Positions 51,755 through 61,033 of a DNA stretch of 64,000 nucleotides are shown here, piece by piece. Every line of letters begins with the position of its first letter. Positions within the stretch are counted from its first letter, which is position 1. The notes under the pieces are model-generated. The model did not search any database, was not told where the DNA came from, and saw only the letters and a program-made list of their open reading frames with translations. This DNA is from Thermofilaceae archaeon (lineage in GTDB: Archaea > Thermoproteota > Thermoprotei > Thermofilales > Thermofilaceae). Made by a program: the position numbers and the translations under genes. The stretch is taken from positions 62,001 to 126,000 of the forward strand of contig JANXEW010000001.1 in the NCBI GenBank assembly GCA_025057995.1, read 5' to 3'.

Positions 51755-51830
51755 ACCTACTCCAGCTTTCTCTACACCCTTTAAACCGTTACCTCCAACA
51801 CGCTTATCAGCTTGTACCTGTAGACTATTT

Positions 51831-52988
51831 GTGCGCCCCTCAACAAAGTTGGTTCACGGGCATCGATACTTTGACGAGAGGTATGGTGCTTTCCTCCCCC
51901 CTATATATCAAGTCGCCATGTTCGAGCAACCAGATCGCGAAACGGGAGAAACAAGGCTCACGGATAGAGGTACGGAGCTCAAGTATTCTAGAGAGGAGAA
52001 CCCGACAGTAAGGGCACTCGAGCACGCTTTAGCCGCTGTAGAGGAGAGCGAGGATGCTCTTGCCTTCTCTTGTGGGATGGGAGCTATCTCCACCCTCTTC
52101 ATCGCCCTCCTTAAGCAAGGCTCCCGACTGCTCGTGACAGCTGAAGCCTATGGTGCAACTATTCAGCTCGCAGAAGAGTTATCCAAGTTTGGAGTTACAA
52201 CCTTAAAGGTGTGGCCTTCAGCAGAAGCTTTCGCGGAGCAAGTGAGAGTGGGGGATGTCGTGTTCGTTGAAACGGTTACGAACCCCACGCTTAAGGTTCT
52301 TGACGTGGTTGAAGTCGCTAAAAACTGTAGGGATGTTGGCACTACACTTATCGTTGATAACACGTTCGCTTCCCCTGTAGTTTTTAAACCTGCCACTCTT
52401 GCAAGAACGATAGTTGTCGAAAGCTTGACCAAATACATAGCAGGTCACAATGATGTCCTAGGAGGGTGTGTAGCCGGTAATGCAGATCTTCTCAAGGACA
52501 TCTGGGACTGGAGGAGAAAGATGGGTACGATAATGAACCCGTTTGAAGCTTTCCTAACGCTCAGAGGGTTGAAAACACTTGAAATCAGGTTTGAGCGAGT
52601 TTCTCGAACAGCTTTAGAGATTGCGGAGTTTCTCCAGGACCACCCGAAAATCGAAGAAGTTTTTTACCCCGGATTAGACTCAAACCCGTACAAGCCTATA
52701 GCAGACAAGATTTTTCAACGTAGATTGTATGGAGGCGTCCTCTCTTTTAAGGTGAAAGGCGGAAAGAGTGAAGTTAAGAAAGTCCTCTCAAAAGTTAGAA
52801 TAATAAAGCCTGCTCCAAGCCTCGGGGGAACAGAAAGCTTGTTAACTTATCCGGTGATTAGTGCGGCAAAGATGTTGCCGGAAGATGAGCGTCTAAAACT
52901 CGGCATAACGGATAACCTCCTACGCTTATCAGTGGGTTTGGAAGATACCGAGGATCTAAAGGAGGATTTGGGAGAAGCCTTGGCTTAG
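51831..52988 (+). CDS. Cystathionine gamma-synthase/lyase-family PLP enzyme
   Basis: 385 residues from GTG 51831 (RPSTKLVHGHRYFDERYGAF). Cys/Met metabolism PLP signature: ALAFSCGMGAISTLFIALLK, TLIVDNTFASPVVFKP (Asp), IVVESLTKYIAGHNDVLGGC with the PLP Lys in SLTKY, and IIKPAPSLGGTESLLTYPV (Arg/Ser cofactor region). The enzyme makes or splits cystathionine, or O-acyl/phospho-homoserine. The open frame back to 51681 overlaps the divergent thrB gene, so I place the start after it. The short gap must hold two divergent promoters. Confidence 0.9.
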   Translation: MRPSTKLVHGHRYFDERYGAFLPPIYQVAMFEQPDRETGETRLTDRGTELKYSREENPTVRALEHALAAVEESEDALAFSCGMGAISTLFIALLKQGSRLLVTAEAYGATIQLAEELSKFGVTTLKVWPSAEAFAEQVRVGDVVFVETVTNPTLKVLDVVEVAKNCRDVGTTLIVDNTFASPVVFKPATLARTIVVESLTKYIAGHNDVLGGCVAGNADLLKDIWDWRRKMGTIMNPFEAFLTLRGLKTLEIRFERVSRTALEIAEFLQDHPKIEEVFYPGLDSNPYKPIADKIFQRRLYGGVLSFKVKGGKSEVKKVLSKVRIIKPAPSLGGTESLLTYPVISAAKMLPEDERLKLGITDNLLRLSVGLEDTEDLKEDLGEALA

Positions 52989-53057
52989 TGGATTTCGCAT
53001 ATTTTTTCCGATCTCTATCGATAAATTTATAAAGAAAATAATTTTTAGATAAAAATC

Positions 53058-53267
53058 GTGAAACCTGAAGAGTACTTTGGAGTTAACGCGGGGAAAGTCT
53101 GGAAGGTGTTAAAGGAAGCTGGGCAACCTTTAACGGTCAAGGAGATTGTCGCTAGATCGGGGTTAAAGATCACAGATGTTTACGGTGCTTTAGGATGGCT
53201 AGGGAGAGAAGGGAAGATAGAGTTACTAGTTGAAAAGAAAAAGAAGCGTTTCAGGTTAACAGAATAA
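53058..53267 (+). CDS. Small winged-helix protein
   Basis: 69 residues from GTG 53058. YFGVNAGKVWKVLKEAGQPL then TVKEIVARSGLKITDVYGAL and GREGKIELLVEKKKKRFRLT form a winged helix of the DUF2582-like type, with recognition helix and wing. Probably a small DNA-binding regulator. A TATA-like ATAAATTTATAAAG lies about 25-37 bases upstream. Confidence 0.8.
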   Translation: MKPEEYFGVNAGKVWKVLKEAGQPLTVKEIVARSGLKITDVYGALGWLGREGKIELLVEKKKKRFRLTE

Positions 53268-53340
53268 ACTAGATCACAGCGGGAGTTTAAGCAGGTGTCG
53301 AGGGAGTATTTTCTCGAGGATACTGTAGGTAGTTGACATA

Positions 53341-53351
53341 ACCCATATATC
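53341..53351 (+). promoter_or_regulatory. TATA-like promoter of deoC
   Basis: CCCATATATCC lies 23-33 bases before the ATG at 53374, which supports that start and a leaderless transcript over the TTG/ATA-type starts upstream. Confidence 0.45.
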
Positions 53352-53373
53352 CGTGATAAGGGGTTCTCCTACG

Positions 53374-54054
53374 ATGAGAAGGCAGGAACTTGCGAGGGTT
53401 ATAGATTACGCTCTCGTAAAACCTATAAACACTTTAAAAGAGATAGAAAGAGCCTGCATTGAAGTATTAAATTACAATATTGGTGTCTTATGCGTCCTCC
53501 CCCCCTTTGTAGAGTTCACGGCTGAAAAGTTAGCTGGAAGCGACAGCAAAGTATGTGCGGTAGTTTCATTTCCGTTTGGTTCAAGCCCTACCGAGGTTAA
53601 GGTTAGGGAGGCTCAGCAGGTGATCGCGGCAGGGGCTGAAGAAGTGGATTTCGTAATGAACATTCCACTCTTCAAATCAGGTGATTATGATTTGGTAAAG
53701 CAAGATATTGAAAATGTCACGATGGCTTCGAAGAAAGCAGGTGAAAAACTTGGTAAAGAGATAGTCGTCAAGGTTATAATCGAGACAGGGTATCTATCCT
53801 CAAGCGAGATTGCCTTAGCGAGCAGGCTAGCGGAAGAGGGGGGCGCCGATTTCGTTAAAACCTGCACAGGCTTTGGACCGAGGGGCGCAACTCTAGAGGA
53901 TGTGAAGATAATTCTCAGCTCGGTGAGGAGGGCTAAGGTTAAAGCAGCGGGAGGGATCTCTAATTACGCTAAAGCCTTAGAGTTCGTTAAATGCGGTGCA
54001 TCGAGGATAGGGACTTCTAACGCTCCACATATACTCAATGAAGCTCCTCCCTGA
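53374..54054 (+). CDS. deoC: Deoxyribose-phosphate aldolase
   Basis: 226 residues. KPINTLKEIERACIEVLNYN, VCAVVSFPFGSSPTEVKVRE, EVDFVMNIPLF, IVVKVIIETGYLSSSEIALA with the Schiff-base Lys in VKVI, FVKTCTGFGPRGATLEDVKI (second Lys) and KVKAAGGISNYAKALEFV are the DeoC family marks. It splits 2-deoxyribose-5-phosphate into glyceraldehyde-3-phosphate and acetaldehyde in nucleoside salvage. Its 3' end overlaps the oppositely oriented NikR gene by 20 bases. Confidence 0.94.
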   Translation: MRRQELARVIDYALVKPINTLKEIERACIEVLNYNIGVLCVLPPFVEFTAEKLAGSDSKVCAVVSFPFGSSPTEVKVREAQQVIAAGAEEVDFVMNIPLFKSGDYDLVKQDIENVTMASKKAGEKLGKEIVVKVIIETGYLSSSEIALASRLAEEGGADFVKTCTGFGPRGATLEDVKIILSSVRRAKVKAAGGISNYAKALEFVKCGASRIGTSNAPHILNEAPP

Positions 54055-54448
54055 GACGTGTGAAGGCCACTTTAACGTTCTTAACTCCCTTTACCTTCCT
54101 TAGCTCTCCAACAAGCCTCTCAACAGGCTCAGCCTCTCCTTTCACCACTAGGACTTCTAGGCATAGATCACTGCTGGCGTGAAAATGCAAGCTTGTGACA
54201 ATGACATCAGCATACTTGTGCCCCAATTCTCTTAAAACCTCCATCGTGTGGCGGCCTTCGAAATAGTATGAGATTAAGCCGATAATTACCCCTTCAAAGC
54301 CTAGCTCAATAGAATCAACTAGTTGTCTCACAGCTTCGACGACCGCTTGACTCCTGCTCCTAAAAGCGTGCCCAACTATCTTGTCCAACTCTTTCAAGAG
54401 ATCCTCGGGCAACGTTACCGTGACTCTAACCAACTTCCTAGTCTTCAC
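54035..54448 (-). CDS. nikR: NikR-type nickel-responsive transcriptional regulator
   Basis: 137 residues. The N-terminal ribbon-helix-helix (RKLVRVTVTLPEDLLKELDK, then RSRSQAVVEAVRQLVDS) is followed by the ACT-like NikR domain with its nickel set: a His in LREAGHKY-like text (ELGHKYADV), the HxH in SLHFHASSDLCLEV and the Cys in that same segment. It should repress nickel uptake or other nickel genes when nickel is plentiful. A perfect inverted repeat lies directly upstream (54462-54485). A LarA-like nickel enzyme is encoded at 42.3 kb. The 3' end overlaps deoC by 20 bases. Confidence 0.92.
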   Translation of the reverse strand: MKTRKLVRVTVTLPEDLLKELDKIVGHAFRSRSQAVVEAVRQLVDSIELGFEGVIIGLISYYFEGRHTMEVLRELGHKYADVIVTSLHFHASSDLCLEVLVVKGEAEPVERLVGELRKVKGVKNVKVAFTRLREELH

Positions 54449-54461
54449 TAGTATACTCCGT

Positions 54462-54485
54462 AAGGTAATTTGATAAAATTACCTT
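54462..54485 (-). promoter_or_regulatory. Perfect inverted repeat upstream of nikR (operator candidate)
   Basis: AAGGTAATTT (54462-54471) and AAATTACCTT (54476-54485) are exact reverse complements around GATA. The site begins 14 bases before the nikR start codon, over the expected TATA/transcription start, so binding would block transcription. Autoregulation by NikR is the simplest reading. The half-sites differ from the GTATGA/TCATAC of the E. coli nik operator, but archaeal operators are poorly known. Confidence 0.65.
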
Positions 54486-54876
54486 CCACGCCAATATTCG
54501 GTATCTATAGAGACTCGAAGTTTCTAACGATGAACTAAGCGGGTGAGACTAAGTTCAACCTAGAAGGTTGTTCTTGTGGGATCGAGACGGTTTTGATTCT
54601 CAACTAGGTCTCCAACCTTTAAGTGAACCTGTGAAAAGTCTCGGACGTGCGGTTCAGCATCAAAGTTTCGTTTATTGAGCTTCACGGTAGTATAGTAGCT
54701 TAGCCTTACTAGGAGTATGACGACTGTATCCGGGTAAAGACTTTGAATTTCATGGTTCGTGCAATAGTCGCCCATATTTGGTTACAGACCTCTGAAACAA
54801 ATTAGGATACAGGAAACTGTGAGATTCTTTGCGGAACTTTTATTTTCCACCTTTCTTTTCAAGAGTAACGGATTAA
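54486..54876. other. Intergenic gap
   Basis: About 390 bases without a supportable gene; a 71-codon frame at 54560-54775 on the minus strand lacks coding character. A TATA-like CTTTTATTT at 54837-54845 suits the small gene at 54877. Confidence 0.4.
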
Positions 54877-55095
54877 ATGAAATCAGTAAGGGGCACAGTT
54901 GTAGAAGTAGTGATCGACCATAGAAAGCTGACGTACGCAGAGTTCATTAAGATCATAAACGACCTGGGGGGTCGAGTTCTCTCTAGGGACGGCTTCTGGC
55001 CACAATCCAGATACAAGGTTGTTGTACCTAGAAAAAGCGTCAGCGCTCTAATTAAAGCAGTGGAGGATTCTCAACGTAACGGAGCGGTATCTTAG
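54877..55095 (+). CDS. Small hypothetical protein
   Basis: 72 residues: a strand (GTVVEVVIDHRKLT), a helix (YAEFIKIINDLGGRVLSRDG), a strand (SRYKVVVPRKSVSALIKAVE). Compact alpha-beta layout with good coding character, but no family recognised. Its end overlaps the oppositely oriented gene by 44 bases, so one of the two 3' ends may be off in the real transcripts. Confidence 0.55.
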   Translation: MKSVRGTVVEVVIDHRKLTYAEFIKIINDLGGRVLSRDGFWPQSRYKVVVPRKSVSALIKAVEDSQRNGAVS

Positions 55096-55522
55096 ACAGG
55101 TTGTTTAACACTAACGATACAAACTTCTCGATTTCATCTCCTTTCACTCCTCTCCTTTCAGCTTCTCTCTTCACTAAATCCTCAACTAAGGCATACTTTT
55201 TGAACTTCTCATTAAGTTCTTTCCAGGGTATTCCCGATAGAGCGGCGGCTATCCTCTCTTCGAACGGTAGAAGCTTTTTCATCATCAAGACAGCGATAAT
55301 AGGGTAACCGACGTAGCCCCTGAATCTTGTTCCATTATCATCACTGAAAGCGATTCCCTTAATGGTGTCGACGTAGACAGTATACTCTTTTTCGCCCATC
55401 GAGGAGCTGACAATAGCCCTATTCTCATCCACGATTTTTACTCTCCCATCAGCTATCGAACCGAGCGCTTCAAGAACCTTTATTTTAGGTGGGGTTGACA
55501 AAATTTTTCCTGGGACAGCCAC
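55052..55522 (-). CDS. Hypothetical protein
   Basis: 156 residues. The first half is beta-rich (KIKVLEALGSIADGRVKIVD, IVSSSMGEKEYTVYVD), the second half helical (LPFEERIAAALSGIPWKELN, KFKKYALVEDLVKREAERRG, EIEKFVSLVLNNLSKIPLRY). No signal or membrane segment. Looks like a genuine archaeal conserved protein but I cannot name it. Confidence 0.7.
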   Translation of the reverse strand: MAVPGKILSTPPKIKVLEALGSIADGRVKIVDENRAIVSSSMGEKEYTVYVDTIKGIAFSDDNGTRFRGYVGYPIIAVLMMKKLLPFEERIAAALSGIPWKELNEKFKKYALVEDLVKREAERRGVKGDEIEKFVSLVLNNLSKIPLRYVENPPLL

Positions 55523-56158
55523 GCTTTTCTTATATTTCTGCTTAATATATCGATTTCGTTCACCCTTAATCTTATCGACAATTGTAGCGTGTCTATTTCA
55601 AACATCATAGACAAACACTCAGCCCACATAAAGTTTCCATATGTAAACACTTCCTAAACTTTACGGTTTTCAAGTTTAGTGATGTGATTGATATATAACT
55701 ATGATCTTTAGGACAGTTAACTGCCATAAACAAGTTTTCTCTCTTAAATAGATTTTTGTTTATCAGAGAACATAGATTATAGCAATTCATCTAGTTAACC
55801 GAAACTCGAGAACGGTTTTCAAAGCAAGTCGTATCTCAAGAATATGCTTTACCCTAACAGAGGATTTGATTGAAAACTTAAACCTGAAAAACGATGCCTA
55901 AGGACCTGTACTCCATATCACGTTTAAGGGTTAATCCATCAGAAAAACCTTAGAAGCCCGCAAACAAGATAAAAGTATTTTCTCCTTCCGTGATAATCTC
56001 TCTTCACTATTCTAGACAGATCTTTGCTAGCGAAACTGTGGATAAGCTGTCCCCCGACACTTTCCAACAACGCATGCACGCGCAAGAAGCCTCATTATTT
56101 ATGGTTAGGTGAAAAAATGTCGAAGGTTTAACGATAGGTGTGACGCGAGCTCTGTACC
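55523..56158. other. Gap without a convincing gene
   Basis: 636 A+T-rich bases between two minus-strand genes. A 61-codon frame at 55605-55790 does not look coding. No repeats, RNAs or insertion sequences were recognised. Confidence 0.4.
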
Positions 56159-58270
56159 TTAAGTTCGGCTTAGACGGATTACTCTACTTAAGCACCTTAC
56201 CTTAAGCAAAGGCTCCTCTTCTAAGATCTCTCCACCATCAACTTTCACTTTTCTCTCGGTCTTCGCGAAGAGTAGACCAGGTTCCTTAACCTTAAGCAAA
56301 GCTTCATCATCAAATACGCAAGCGTGTTCAATGGCTCTGGGCATTATGTACACTTCTCTCAATCCTATGGGCGCTAGCCAACTCGCTCTCGGCACTATGA
56401 TGAAAAGTTTCACATCCATTGGATTCAGCTTGAATTGTGCACTGCCCTCCCTCAATTCGTTGCTGAAGTACTCGTAGATCCAGTATCTACCTTCAGGTAG
56501 CAGAGCATCAGAAGGCGTTACAGCGCCCGAAACCACAGAGTCATCCCTGTTTATGTTGAACGCGGCTACAAGACCGTACGTTCCAAAGCCGTCCACAGAC
56601 ACTTGAGTGAAAACCTTTAGTGGAACAGCTTCATTATATGGGTCTCTCATCAATGTGTCCTCTGTAGGTAGAGCCGGAAAATCGGGAAGCGGGAGGCTGC
56701 CGTCGGTGAAGGCTAACGGTTTAACGATGTCTGGTACAGTCTTGCCTGGCTCGTCGGTAAGGTAAACGGGACCGCCGCTTGTCGCCCGAGCTACGGCCTG
56801 TTGTAAAGCCCACGGATCATGGCTCTGGAACATATCCCAATCAGGCCAAACTACTTGAGACATGAACAACGCGTTGTACGCGTTAAAGTAGAGGTGAAGT
56901 TTATTCCTCGACTTCTTGTGAGGAACTATGTAGTCGATACAGTTCCTCGCTACAGCAGACCTAAACCAGTTGAAAACGTTCTCAGGCTGTTGAGACATGC
57001 AGTTTAGAACTTCTAGTGAGCTTACGTACGCAGCTGCCTCAAGTCCTTCGTGAAGCTGTTTTGCAGCTGCTTCAATAGGTATACGGCCAGCGTAAGTGTA
57101 ACCAACGGATGACTGGTTATCTACTTTAACGAAGTCGAAACGCCAGTCCCTCAACTTCGAGTACCAGTCTCTAAATATATAGAACGACTTGCCCGGGTCC
57201 GGAGCAAAGTGTTCATGAAATTCGAGCAAGTGTTCCTTCCACCGTTCAGCAAGCTCGCTTCCCTTAGCTATACCCCTCCAATGTACGTTTAGGGTATGCC
57301 AGAGACCAACGTACTTGGAGCCCATTTCCTTAAGTTTAGACACCGTTGCTGCAAACCCGACGGGAAACTTCCTCGGATCGGGGTTCAAGCTTCTTATTCG
57401 AGTGTCCTCCTCATCCTGCCATCCGTCGTCAATCAACGTGAATCCGGGTTTAACCCCCTTATCCAGTAGAGTTCTAAAAGCAGTTACAACCTTCTCTTCA
57501 GTAGGTTCACGCCAGCACGCGTTCCACGAGCACCAACCCAAATACCTGAAGACTTCAGGTAACCTTTTATTCTTCCTCAAAGCGTCGAGTTTACCTGTTA
57601 ACGAGAAAGCAGCTTCATACGCCGACTCAACAGCCTTGTAAGGGTCGATGGACGTGGAGAAAACGAACACTCCCGTTCTATTCCAGCTGCCCTCTTTCAG
57701 CCTATTCAACAAAATGCTAAACTCTCCTCTCTCGACACGTGACATATAGCCGCGTGCGCCTGAATCAGATATGGGTAATAGAAAGACGTATCCTTTATCA
57801 CCCTTGGCGAGGAATTGAGAGATCTTCAGGCTCGACGGTAAACCATCAAAGCTTCGCGTGTGTACAGGGAAGCTCCAAGGACTGTACTCCAACTCTCCTG
57901 CTTCTCTAAACTGAGGATACTGGTAAGGTTCTGGTGTCTCAGCGAAGTACTTGTCTGGATCGTACGTGAAGTGGAAGAGGAGAAGCTGCTGAAATCCTTC
58001 CAGCCTAGACCTTAATTCAACTAGTATACCATTACTGCTGTACCCTTCAGCTTCCGCTACTACTCCTACGACATCCGAACCGAACGAGCTTAAGAGTAGC
58101 CTCCCCTCCCCCTTTTCGTACTTTACACGTAAAGCGTCTACACTCTCTTCTATTGATATCGGATCTGAGAGCTCCCCCGTTAACGAAAAACGGGGCTTAA
58201 AAACAAGCCTGAACCCGTTTCTCTCAATTATGACCTCTGAACCTCTCACCTTAAAATGATCCCCGTTCAC
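56159..58270 (-). CDS. GH36 / raffinose-synthase-like alpha-galactosidase
   Basis: 703 residues. FRYLGWCSWNACWREPTEEK and GFTLIDDGWQDEEDTRIRSL open the barrel. FDFVKVDNQSSVGYTYAG holds the nucleophile Asp (KVD) and VWPDWDMFQSHDPWALQQAV with TSGGPVYLTDEPG the acid/base region. This is the raffinose synthase/Sip1-like branch of GH36, as in archaeal alpha-galactosidases. N-terminal (1-220) and C-terminal (590-703) beta domains flank the barrel. No signal peptide, so it acts on imported alpha-galactosides. Neighbour to sugar kinase and fucosidase. Confidence 0.9.
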   Translation of the reverse strand: MNGDHFKVRGSEVIIERNGFRLVFKPRFSLTGELSDPISIEESVDALRVKYEKGEGRLLLSSFGSDVVGVVAEAEGYSSNGILVELRSRLEGFQQLLLFHFTYDPDKYFAETPEPYQYPQFREAGELEYSPWSFPVHTRSFDGLPSSLKISQFLAKGDKGYVFLLPISDSGARGYMSRVERGEFSILLNRLKEGSWNRTGVFVFSTSIDPYKAVESAYEAAFSLTGKLDALRKNKRLPEVFRYLGWCSWNACWREPTEEKVVTAFRTLLDKGVKPGFTLIDDGWQDEEDTRIRSLNPDPRKFPVGFAATVSKLKEMGSKYVGLWHTLNVHWRGIAKGSELAERWKEHLLEFHEHFAPDPGKSFYIFRDWYSKLRDWRFDFVKVDNQSSVGYTYAGRIPIEAAAKQLHEGLEAAAYVSSLEVLNCMSQQPENVFNWFRSAVARNCIDYIVPHKKSRNKLHLYFNAYNALFMSQVVWPDWDMFQSHDPWALQQAVARATSGGPVYLTDEPGKTVPDIVKPLAFTDGSLPLPDFPALPTEDTLMRDPYNEAVPLKVFTQVSVDGFGTYGLVAAFNINRDDSVVSGAVTPSDALLPEGRYWIYEYFSNELREGSAQFKLNPMDVKLFIIVPRASWLAPIGLREVYIMPRAIEHACVFDDEALLKVKEPGLLFAKTERKVKVDGGEILEEEPLLKVRCLSRVIRLSRT

Positions 58271-58743
58271 AAATTTAAGACGGGAGGGGTCCTAATTAAT
58301 GTGTTGGATTAAACTAAAAAATTTTAAGAATATAGGAAACCCGCTTATTGAAACGTGTCTTGATTTGGGTCAACTATGTAGCTTGCCTTCTCTTCCTTAG
58401 TAATTGTTCCCAGCGGAAGCAAAAGGTGTTTCTGTTTTAATTGAAAAGTAGGGGGTGGTGGACTCTAGCTTGGCCATTTATAGACATCCCTAAGGTAAGT
58501 CAAAGGTAGTTAAGGTGAATCTTTAACTTTCAAGCCTAGGACTTGAATGGTCTCTATCATCTCGATAGACAAACATCCTGCTAAAAACGAACGTAGTGAG
58601 CGTAGAGAGAGTTTAGTAGAAATAACTGTTTATGAAGCCCACCTTCGGAAGCCCCCCGGTTTCCCAGAAAAACGAGATGATAGCCGCCTTCCCTACTCAC
58701 TAGTTTTGAAGGCTGAAGAGGCTTCTTTAGGTCTTACACTTAA
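58271..58743. other. Intergenic gap
   Basis: About 470 bases between the alpha-galactosidase gene start and the kinase gene end. A 66-codon plus-strand frame at 58547-58747 is open but has poor coding character and overlaps the kinase end. The part next to 58270 should hold the galactosidase promoter. Confidence 0.4.
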
Positions 58744-59733
58744 CTAAACTCTCGACGAGAAATCCTGTAAAGAGTTTTTGATGTTGTTTAAGAGGCTCCC
58801 ACTTAACTCCTCACCGTGTAAGATGTAAGAAAGTAGTAAAGCTCCGACAGCAGGTGGGAGCTCAGGTTTAACTATCTCAACTGCGAAATGTTTCTCTAGA
58901 AATCTTCTAAACGGGTCGACGATCACGTTACCAGCTCTAAACACTCCTCCAACTAAAGCCACTTTAATCGGCTGCTCCTCCATCATCTTCAGTTTTTTAA
59001 CTAGTGATACTACATGCAACGCCAGTTGACGAGCAGATTCTTCTACAATTTGCAAAGCCACACTGTCTCCCCGCCTAGCCGCCTCCGTTACCAAAGGTGC
59101 CAGCCTAGCTAGATCCCTTACGCTCATTCTCTCAACATAAACCTTGGAGATTATATCCTCAGGGGACTCTATGCTTAAAGCCCTCAAGATTTCCTCTGTT
59201 AGAGCAGTTGGAGCCCCCCTCCCATCGTACGCCCAGAGAATAGCTCGTAAAGCCTCTTTAGCTATGAAGTAGGCGCTCCCTTCATCGCCGACTAGATGCC
59301 CCCAACCTCCGCACCTGCTGTATTCTCCTTTCCTGTTTCTAGCGCCTGCTACAGACCCGGTGCCTGCTATCACTATTACTCCAGGACTCCCGAGGGTAGC
59401 GCCCACTAAAGCGATTTCTGCATCATGTCTAACATACACGATTTTCCCGGCAACCTTAGGAGCGGCTTCTCTCTCAAATACTACAAAGTCCCGCTTCGTG
59501 TCCATACCCGCTAGACCGAGTGTTACAACGTCCGCCTTGTCTATATTCGCACCTTTTATCGCCTCCTTGATAGCCGCGTTGATGTTAGTAACCGCTCCCT
59601 CGAGACCCACTAGGTGGTAGTTTGAAGGCCCAGCTTCACCAACCCCTATTATCAAACCATCCCTTTTAGCGGCTACTGCAAGGGTCTTGGTAGCTCCACC
59701 GTCCACCCCTACGAAGATCTCGCTCCCGTTCAC
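58744..59733 (-). CDS. BadF/BadG-type sugar kinase (N-acetylglucosamine kinase-like)
   Basis: 329 residues of the ASKHA fold. FVGVDGGATKTLAVAAKRDG (phosphate 1), VTLGLAGMDTKRDFVVFERE, GVIVIAGTGSVAGARNRKGE (phosphate 2), CGGWGHLVGDEGSAYFIAKE and VALVGGVFRAGNVI (adenosine). This pattern is that of N-acetylglucosamine/glucosamine kinases. It should phosphorylate a (amino)sugar freed from glycans by the neighbouring hydrolases. Divergent from the second fucosidase with a 69-bp shared promoter gap. Confidence 0.9.
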   Translation of the reverse strand: MNGSEIFVGVDGGATKTLAVAAKRDGLIIGVGEAGPSNYHLVGLEGAVTNINAAIKEAIKGANIDKADVVTLGLAGMDTKRDFVVFEREAAPKVAGKIVYVRHDAEIALVGATLGSPGVIVIAGTGSVAGARNRKGEYSRCGGWGHLVGDEGSAYFIAKEALRAILWAYDGRGAPTALTEEILRALSIESPEDIISKVYVERMSVRDLARLAPLVTEAARRGDSVALQIVEESARQLALHVVSLVKKLKMMEEQPIKVALVGGVFRAGNVIVDPFRRFLEKHFAVEIVKPELPPAVGALLLSYILHGEELSGSLLNNIKNSLQDFSSRV

Positions 59734-59802
59734 AGATGGTGGGCATATATAGCGGTGATATATTTGTGTGCTTAAGCAGCAACCGATTTTAATGCAACTA
59801 TT

Positions 59803-60987
59803 TTGATAAACAACGTGGAAAACCGGCTAAAGTGGTTTAGCGAAGCGCGTTTCGGGATGTTTATCCACTGGGGTATTTACGCTCTGCTTGGAAGAGGCGA
59901 ATGGGTCATGTACTTAGAACGTATTCCTAAAGACGAATACGCTCAGCTCGCCCATAAGTTTAGAGCTGAACAATTCGATCCAGTTGAATGGGCTGCAATG
60001 GCCAGAGACGCTGGGATGCGCTACATGGTTCTAACTTCAAGACACCATGATGGATTTAGCCTTTTCGATACCAAGTTTTCCGAGTTTAAATCAACTAAAA
60101 CGCCAGCCAACATTGACATAATAGCCGAATACGTTGAAGCCTGTAGATCAGCAGGCTTGAAAGTCGGTCTCTACTACTCACTCCTCGACTGGAGGTGGGA
60201 TGCATACTGGAAAGGTCCAGTCAACGATCCAAAAGGTTGGGGAAGCTTCCTAGAGTACGTGCACGGCCAATTAGAGGAGCTCTGTAGCAGTTACGGTCGT
60301 ATAGACGTGCTCTGGTTTGACGGTAACTGGCCCTATACCGCTCAGGATTGGAGGGCACAAGAGCTCTTAGATAAAATCAGGAGACTTCAACCCCAGATAA
60401 TAGTAAACAATCGAACGGGTCTACCCGGTGACTTTGAAACACCGGAGCAGCACGTGCCATGGTGGTCTCCCCCGAGAAGAGCGTGGGAGACTTGCATGAC
60501 GATGAACGATAGTTGGGGATACTTTGAGGGCGATCGAAACTGGAAAAGCCCTCGGCAGATAATTAACACGCTCGTGACAATCGTCAGCATGGGGGGTAAT
60601 CTACTCTTAAACGTTGGACCTCGAGGGGACGGAAGCTTTCCTCCAGAAGCTGTAGAGATCCTTTCTCACATTGGTGAATGGATGCGGGTAAACGGCGAGT
60701 CGATCTATGGAGCCAGTGGAGCGCCATTTACGTCCAGCGTCGGACCTGTGACGGCTAAAGGAAGAACCGCATACATTCATGCGTTACGGTGGCCAGGCAG
60801 TCGAATCACTGTAGCTCGCGTAGGGAACTCGGTACTCTCAGCCCACCTTCTGGCTGACGGGAGGAAAGTAAAGTTTAGACAAGAGGGGGATAGGGTCTTC
60901 CTCGAAGGCCTACCTCCGGCTCCTCCAGATCCTTACGACGCGGTAATCAAGTTTGAGTTGGATAGCGAGCCTAAAGCTTTCTCTTAA
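59803..60987 (+). CDS. Alpha-L-fucosidase (GH29), short form
   Basis: 394 residues from TTG 59803 (GTG 59815 also possible). RLKWFSEARFGMFIHWGIYA is the GH29 opening, MVLTSRHHDGFSLFDTKFSE the HHDGF box, and RIDVLWFDGNW the nucleophile Asp. Shorter and clearly different from the 498-residue enzyme at 40.7 kb, so the two probably split different linkages. No signal sequence. A dehydrogenase gene follows 46 bases later on the same strand. Confidence 0.92.
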   Translation: MINNVENRLKWFSEARFGMFIHWGIYALLGRGEWVMYLERIPKDEYAQLAHKFRAEQFDPVEWAAMARDAGMRYMVLTSRHHDGFSLFDTKFSEFKSTKTPANIDIIAEYVEACRSAGLKVGLYYSLLDWRWDAYWKGPVNDPKGWGSFLEYVHGQLEELCSSYGRIDVLWFDGNWPYTAQDWRAQELLDKIRRLQPQIIVNNRTGLPGDFETPEQHVPWWSPPRRAWETCMTMNDSWGYFEGDRNWKSPRQIINTLVTIVSMGGNLLLNVGPRGDGSFPPEAVEILSHIGEWMRVNGESIYGASGAPFTSSVGPVTAKGRTAYIHALRWPGSRITVARVGNSVLSAHLLADGRKVKFRQEGDRVFLEGLPPAPPDPYDAVIKFELDSEPKAFS

Positions 60988-61033
60988 AAAGATAGAGGGG
61001 AAGATTAATTAACAACCGTTTTTCGAGCAACCT

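Noticed and set aside
55605-55790. 61-codon minus-strand ORF in a long gap
   Set aside because: A+T-driven composition and no recognisable start signals.
58547-58747. 66-codon plus-strand ORF beside the kinase gene
   Set aside because: Overlaps the end of a certain gene, has no promoter-like box at the right distance and the composition is not protein-like.
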